From positions 1 to 28,156 of the forward strand of contig JAEYSJ010000007.1 of the NCBI GenBank assembly GCA_023434855.1: DNA of 28,156 nucleotides. The letters run 5' to 3'. Made by a program: the position numbers and the translations under genes. This document shows positions 24,635 through 28,156 of the stretch, piece by piece (the stretch's first letter is position 1; every line of letters begins with the position of its first letter). The stretch is from Bacillota bacterium. Lineage in GTDB: Bacteria > Bacillota_C > Negativicutes > JAEYSJ01. A model generated the notes under the pieces. That model saw only the letters and a list, made by a program, of their open reading frames with translations, was not told the DNA's origin and searched no databases.

Positions 24635-25514
24635 TAAAATAGGAATTGTAACTGTAACTTATAATAGTGGTACGGTTATCGATGGATTTATGAAGTCTGT
24701 TATATCTGAGACCTATCAAGAATTTATGGTGTATATTGTTGATAACGCTTCTTCGGATGATACCTTACAAAAAATGCGAGAATATCAAAATCATTTAGGT
24801 CCTCGGGTTGTTATAATTGCTAATAAAGAAAACATTGGGGTAGCGGCAGGCAATAATCAAGGTATTAAAAAAGCTCTAGAAGATGGTTGTGATTATGTTT
24901 TACTAATTAATAATGATGTGGAATTTGAGGAACAATTATTTCAAAAGCTGTTAGCGGGTTTGGAGAGATATCAGTGTGATATTGTCATTCCTAAAATATA
25001 TTATTATGATAATCCGCAGAAGATCTGGTGCGCGGGAGGTCATTTTCAGTGGTGGCAAGGTTATCAAAGCCGACATTATGGCGAAGGGGAAATCGACAAA
25101 GGGCAATATGACGAGGCAAAGAAGGTAAGCTATTCGCCCACATGTTGTATGTTAATTAAAGCAGAGGTTTTTGATAATATTGGTATAATGGATGAAAAAT
25201 ATTTTGTATATTATGATGATACGGATTTTTGTTTTCGAGCATCAAAGAGTAATGTTTCAATGTATTATCTGCCGTCGGCGACCTTGCTACATAAAGTGAG
25301 TAGTCTAACGGGAGGAGGAACTTCTCTTTTTACGATACGATATACAACTCGAAATCGAACTTATTTTATGAAGAAAAATATAAGGGCTCCATTTTCTTTG
25401 ATGTGGTTGCTAGTTTATCAATTAGTCATTTGGGGTTACTTTTTGACTAGGAAGAATAGTTGGTCTGTTTATAAGTTAAAACAGAAGGCATTACTCGAGG
25501 GTCTGGTTCTGTAG
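24627..25514 (+). CDS. glycosyltransferase family 2, rhamnosyltransferase-like
   Basis: GT2 enzyme of 295 aa of the WbbL type. IGIVTVTYNSGTVIDGFMKSV, VYIVDNASSDDTLQKM, NKENIGVAAGNNQGI and YVLLINNDVEFEEQL (nucleotide-sugar metal site NND) are followed by SYSPTCCMLIKAEVFDNIGIMDEKYFVYYDDTDFCFRA, the acceptor-side motif of rhamnosyl- and related transferases. A C-terminal hydrophobic stretch lies at PFSLMWLLVYQLVIWGYFL. The start overlaps the epimerase gene by eight bases, with AAGGGGA (24613-24619). A dTDP-6-deoxy-L-sugar donor is plausible from the neighbour, not proven. Confidence 0.9.
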   Translation: MGSKIGIVTVTYNSGTVIDGFMKSVISETYQEFMVYIVDNASSDDTLQKMREYQNHLGPRVVIIANKENIGVAAGNNQGIKKALEDGCDYVLLINNDVEFEEQLFQKLLAGLERYQCDIVIPKIYYYDNPQKIWCAGGHFQWWQGYQSRHYGEGEIDKGQYDEAKKVSYSPTCCMLIKAEVFDNIGIMDEKYFVYYDDTDFCFRASKSNVSMYYLPSATLLHKVSSLTGGGTSLFTIRYTTRNRTYFMKKNIRAPFSLMWLLVYQLVIWGYFLTRKNSWSVYKLKQKALLEGLVL

Positions 25515-25868
25515 CATCTATAAGTTAGCTAGGTGTTTTGTAGCGTATTATTCTTTCTTTTTTACAATATATATTTTAAGTTTTACTTATGATTGATTGG
25601 TAGAATTAGATTTGGGGAATTATACTTTCGAATAAAAAATAATATATTCGTACTCGTTACTTTGCATATTAAATTATAAAGGTTTCATTTTGATAATATT
25701 AGTTAATACTTTTTCTTATAGTCGTGGGAATGAACTTTCTTCAGAGTGAGGGATTAATTGAACTCTTCCCAATAATAATTTTATGTGCTATCTACGATTT
25801 ATAATATGCTTAATTCAGAAAGTAACATTTAAGTACTTAATATGTGAAGGAGCTAAACAGTAAAACGG
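25515..25868 (+). other. 354-base A+T-rich gap without an intact gene
   Basis: No start-supported coding frame. Two short adjoining frames could be read as hydrophobic pieces: 25681-25749 (FILIILVNTFSYSRGNELSSE) and, shifted by one base, 25751-25804 (GLIELFPIIILCAIYDL). They may be the decayed end of a membrane protein or chance. GAAGGAG at 25846-25852 is the only ribosome binding site for the next gene. Confidence 0.45.
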
Positions 25869-26945
25869 ATGTTTAAAATTTATATTAATGGTCGTTTTTT
25901 AACTCAATCAGTAACCGGAGTTCAACGTTATGCAATTGAATTAATCAACGCATTAGATTTATTAATAGGGAACCATAAGAAATATTCTTTTTGCCTATTG
26001 GTACCTAATAATATTAAAAATAGTAATTTCAATATGAAGAATATACCTGTTAAACGAGTAGGATATTTAACAGGGCATTTATGGGAACAATTAGAGCTGC
26101 CTTATTATTCGCAGGGGGGCGTATTAATTAATTTGTGTAACGCGGCACCCTTAGCGAAAAAAAATCAAATTGTTACAATTCACGATGCAGCCGTTTTCAG
26201 TTACCCTCAAGCCTATTCTTTTGCCTTTCGGACCTGGTATAAAATACTTTTAAAAAGCTTGGCAAAAAACTCGCGGTTTGTGATTACAGATTCTCTATTT
26301 TCAAAAAAAGAATTAGTTCATTATAGTGGAGTTATACAAGAAAAAGTTCAAGTTATTTATTTAGGGAAAGAGCATGTCTTTAATTGCAAAACTGTTCAAA
26401 TATTATTAAAGAAACATAATTTATTTAATAAAAAATTTGTATTAGCTGTTAGCAGCATGAATCCTAATAAAAATTTTGAATCGATTATAAAGGCTATTCA
26501 ATTGATTAAGAACGAAAACATTGAAATTGTCATAGCTGGCGGTATAGATCCTAGAGTTTTTATCAAAAACGAAAAATTACCTGAATGTGTTAAACATGTA
26601 GGATATGTAAGTGATGAAGAACTAAGGAGTCTTTATGAACATGCTTCCTGTTTTGTATTTCCGTCATTTTATGAAGGATTTGGACTTCCGCCATTAGAGG
26701 CAATGACGTGTGGGTGTCCTGTTATTGTATCAAATGTGGCTTCATTGCCTGAAGTTTGTGGTGACGCCGCTTTATATTGTGATCCATATAGTCCTAAAGA
26801 TATTGCGGATAAAATTAATTTGATGTTAAATCATAAAAGTTTGAGAGAACAATTTATCCATAGGGGATTAGAACGTTCCAAGTTATTTACATGGGAGAAG
26901 TGTGCGAAAGAAGTGCTAAAATTTATTGAAGAGGTTGCTAAATGA
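25869..26945 (+). CDS. glycosyltransferase family 4
   Basis: Retaining GT-B glycosyltransferase of 358 aa. N-terminal acceptor half starts [21 protein letters not shown], typical of mannosyl- and other GT4 enzymes of O-antigen clusters, with [17 protein letters not shown] and [10 protein letters not shown]. The donor half has [43 protein letters not shown] and the Ex7E signature [21 protein letters not shown]. The start ATG 25869 is fixed by a TAA at 25854-25856 in frame. The GAAGGAG site is 16 bases away, unusually far, which may reduce expression. The 3' end overlaps the next gene by four bases. GT4 enzymes of this kind are often mannosyltransferases, but the donor cannot be read here. Confidence 0.9.
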   Translation: MFKIYINGRFLTQSVTGVQRYAIELINALDLLIGNHKKYSFCLLVPNNIKNSNFNMKNIPVKRVGYLTGHLWEQLELPYYSQGGVLINLCNAAPLAKKNQIVTIHDAAVFSYPQAYSFAFRTWYKILLKSLAKNSRFVITDSLFSKKELVHYSGVIQEKVQVIYLGKEHVFNCKTVQILLKKHNLFNKKFVLAVSSMNPNKNFESIIKAIQLIKNENIEIVIAGGIDPRVFIKNEKLPECVKHVGYVSDEELRSLYEHASCFVFPSFYEGFGLPPLEAMTCGCPVIVSNVASLPEVCGDAALYCDPYSPKDIADKINLMLNHKSLREQFIHRGLERSKLFTWEKCAKEVLKFIEEVAK

Positions 26946-28096
26946 AAATCGCAATTATTCATGATTGGCTTGTTACTTATGCAGGTGCAGAACGGGTTCT
27001 TGAACAAATGTTGCATGTTTTTCCTAATGCGGATTTATATAGCATAGTTGATTTTTTACCAAATGAAAAGCGTGGCTTTATTAAAAACAAAAAAGTTCAG
27101 ACCTCATTTATTCAGAAATTACCATTATCTGAAAGTAAGTATCGTCAATATTTGCCACTTATGCCTCTCGCAATAGAACAATTCGATTTATCAAGTTATA
27201 ATATAATTATTTCTAGTTCTCATGCAGTAGCCAAAGGTGTACTTTCAGGACCAGATCAGTTGCATTTATGTATGTGCTATTCTCCTATCCGATATGCCTG
27301 GGATTTACAACATCAGTATTTAAAAGAATCCGGTTTAGACAAAGGCATAAAAGGGTGGATGGCTAAATGGATATTGCATAATATAAGAAATTGGGACTAT
27401 CGTACCGCCAATGGGGTAGATGAGTTTATTGCAATTTCAACCTTTATTGCTAAACGTATTCAAAAAGTGTATAGGCGCGAATCTTTAGTAATTTATCCAC
27501 CTGTTGATGTTGAAGCTTTTTCATATTGCGAAAAGAAGGAAGATTTTTATTTTACAGCTTCTAGAATGGTTCCATATAAAAAAATAGATTTAATTGTGGA
27601 AGCTTTTTCACAAATGCCGGATAAAAGGTTAGTCGTAATTGGTGATGGCCCAGATTATAAAAAAATCAAAGCTAAAGCAGGGCAAAATGTTCAATTGTTA
27701 GGCTATCAACCGTTTATGATTCTAAAAGAACATATGCAAAAGGCTAAAGCATTCATATTTGCAGCTGAGGAAGATTTTGGTATCGCACCTCTTGAGGCTC
27801 AAGCATCTGGAACTCCCGTAATTGCTTTTGGGAAGGGTGGAGTATTGGAAACTATTCGTGGCTTAGACAATCCAATGCCTACGGGGGTATTCTTTAATGA
27901 TCAAACAATACCATCAATTGTAGAAGCTGTAAATGCATTTGAAAAGAATAGAGATAAGATAACTGCTACTGCTTGTCGTGAAAATTCTTTAAGATTTTCC
28001 CCAGAGCGATTTAGGAGAGAATTTGAAGAATTTGTGTTTCAGCAATTAGTATTGTTCAAGAAAAACAAAGATAATTTATTATCAGAAAAAACATGA
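26942..28096 (+). CDS. glycosyltransferase family 4, WbaZ-like
   Basis: Retaining GT-B enzyme of 384 aa. It begins [20 protein letters not shown], the hallmark of the WbaZ/WbdC-like mannosyltransferase group, with SSSHAVAKGV, CYSPIRYAWDL and FIAISTFIAKRI in the acceptor half. The donor half contains YFTASRMVPYKKIDLIVEAF, VIGDGPDYKKI and the Ex7E-type signature EEDFGIAPLEAQASGTPVIAFG. ATG overlaps the preceding stop (ATGA), so the two GT4 enzymes are coupled. gmd starts 10 bases after the stop, which supports a GDP-mannose-linked supply, so a mannose or GDP-6-deoxysugar donor is a reasonable guess. Confidence 0.91.
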   Translation: MKIAIIHDWLVTYAGAERVLEQMLHVFPNADLYSIVDFLPNEKRGFIKNKKVQTSFIQKLPLSESKYRQYLPLMPLAIEQFDLSSYNIIISSSHAVAKGVLSGPDQLHLCMCYSPIRYAWDLQHQYLKESGLDKGIKGWMAKWILHNIRNWDYRTANGVDEFIAISTFIAKRIQKVYRRESLVIYPPVDVEAFSYCEKKEDFYFTASRMVPYKKIDLIVEAFSQMPDKRLVVIGDGPDYKKIKAKAGQNVQLLGYQPFMILKEHMQKAKAFIFAAEEDFGIAPLEAQASGTPVIAFGKGGVLETIRGLDNPMPTGVFFNDQTIPSIVEAVNAFEKNRDKITATACRENSLRFSPERFRREFEEFVFQQLVLFKKNKDNLLSEKT

Positions 28097-28106
28097 GGTG
28101 CTTATT

Positions 28107-28156
28107 ATGAAATCAGCATTAATCACAGGAATAACAGGGCAGGACGGGGCTTACTT
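28107..28156 (+). CDS. gmd: GDP-mannose 4,6-dehydratase, first 16 codons only
   Basis: The last 50 bases open a frame reading MKSALITGITGQDGAY, cut by the window end. The TGITGQDGAYL opening is nearly diagnostic of GMD, the SDR that makes GDP-4-keto-6-deoxy-D-mannose from GDP-mannose, the precursor of GDP-L-fucose, GDP-D-rhamnose and related sugars. GAGGTG lies at 28095-28100. Confidence 0.88.
   Translation, partial: MKSALITGITGQDGAY

Noticed and set aside
1..28156. Mobile elements, CRISPR arrays, tRNA or rRNA genes
   Set aside because: I found no transposase or integrase coding frame, no regularly spaced repeats and no tRNA- or rRNA-like sequence on either strand.

Overview
The window most likely comes from a diderm, LPS-making Firmicute of the class Negativicutes (Sporomusa/Pelosinus-like). 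Evidence: a truncated OmpM-type porin with an S-layer homology (SLH) domain, a hallmark of that class; LPS assembly and heptose genes; and Gram-positive-style strong Shine-Dalgarno sites. All real genes are on the + strand. The assignment rests on family recognition from the proteins, not on a database search.

Region 1 (1-4400), envelope proteins. The 3' part of ompM (SLH + coiled coil + beta-barrel) is followed by an SLH-less porin with a long, structured 5' leader. Two secreted proteins of unknown function follow, the second with a glycine-rich C-terminal hydrophobic segment. Each of these four genes is followed by a clear intrinsic terminator, so they are probably separate transcription units.

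Region 2 (4500-8460), LPS export and inner core. A compact LptD-like protein, heptose-7-P kinase (rfaE1), heptose-1-P adenylyltransferase (rfaE2) and a GT9 heptosyltransferase are tightly packed. The GTG start and ribosome binding site of the heptosyltransferase lie inside what looks like a dispersed repeat.

Region 3 (8460-28156), a surface polysaccharide/O-antigen cluster behind a 448-base non-coding leader. WbaP loads the first sugar phosphate on undecaprenyl phosphate. RmlB, RmlA and RmlC make a dTDP-4-keto-6-deoxy-L-sugar (no rmlD is seen). RfbF, RfbG and RfbH make CDP-4-keto-3,6-dideoxyglucose. An SDR reductase and an acetohydroxyacid-synthase-like ThDP enzyme come directly after. The order rfbF-rfbG-rfbH-SDR-ThDP enzyme suggests a branched 3,6-dideoxyhexose of the yersiniose type, built by a YerE-like C-C ligation. 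Then come a remnant of a second epimerase gene, a GT2 enzyme, a Wzx flippase, another GT2, a hexapeptide acyltransferase, an SDR resembling dTDP-L-rhamnose 4-epimerase with a Cys-rich insert, a GT2, two GT4 enzymes and the first 50 bases of gmd (GDP-mannose 4,6-dehydratase). From about 19,000 on the DNA is visibly more A+T-rich, as usual for laterally exchanged O-antigen blocks. No Wzy polymerase is seen.

The most interesting signal is the inferred CDP-linked branched-sugar pathway. Next are the small LptD that keeps one candidate long-range cysteine pair, the repeat-derived gene start, the structured porin leader and the epimerase remnant. No tRNA, rRNA, CRISPR array, insertion sequence or phage gene was found.
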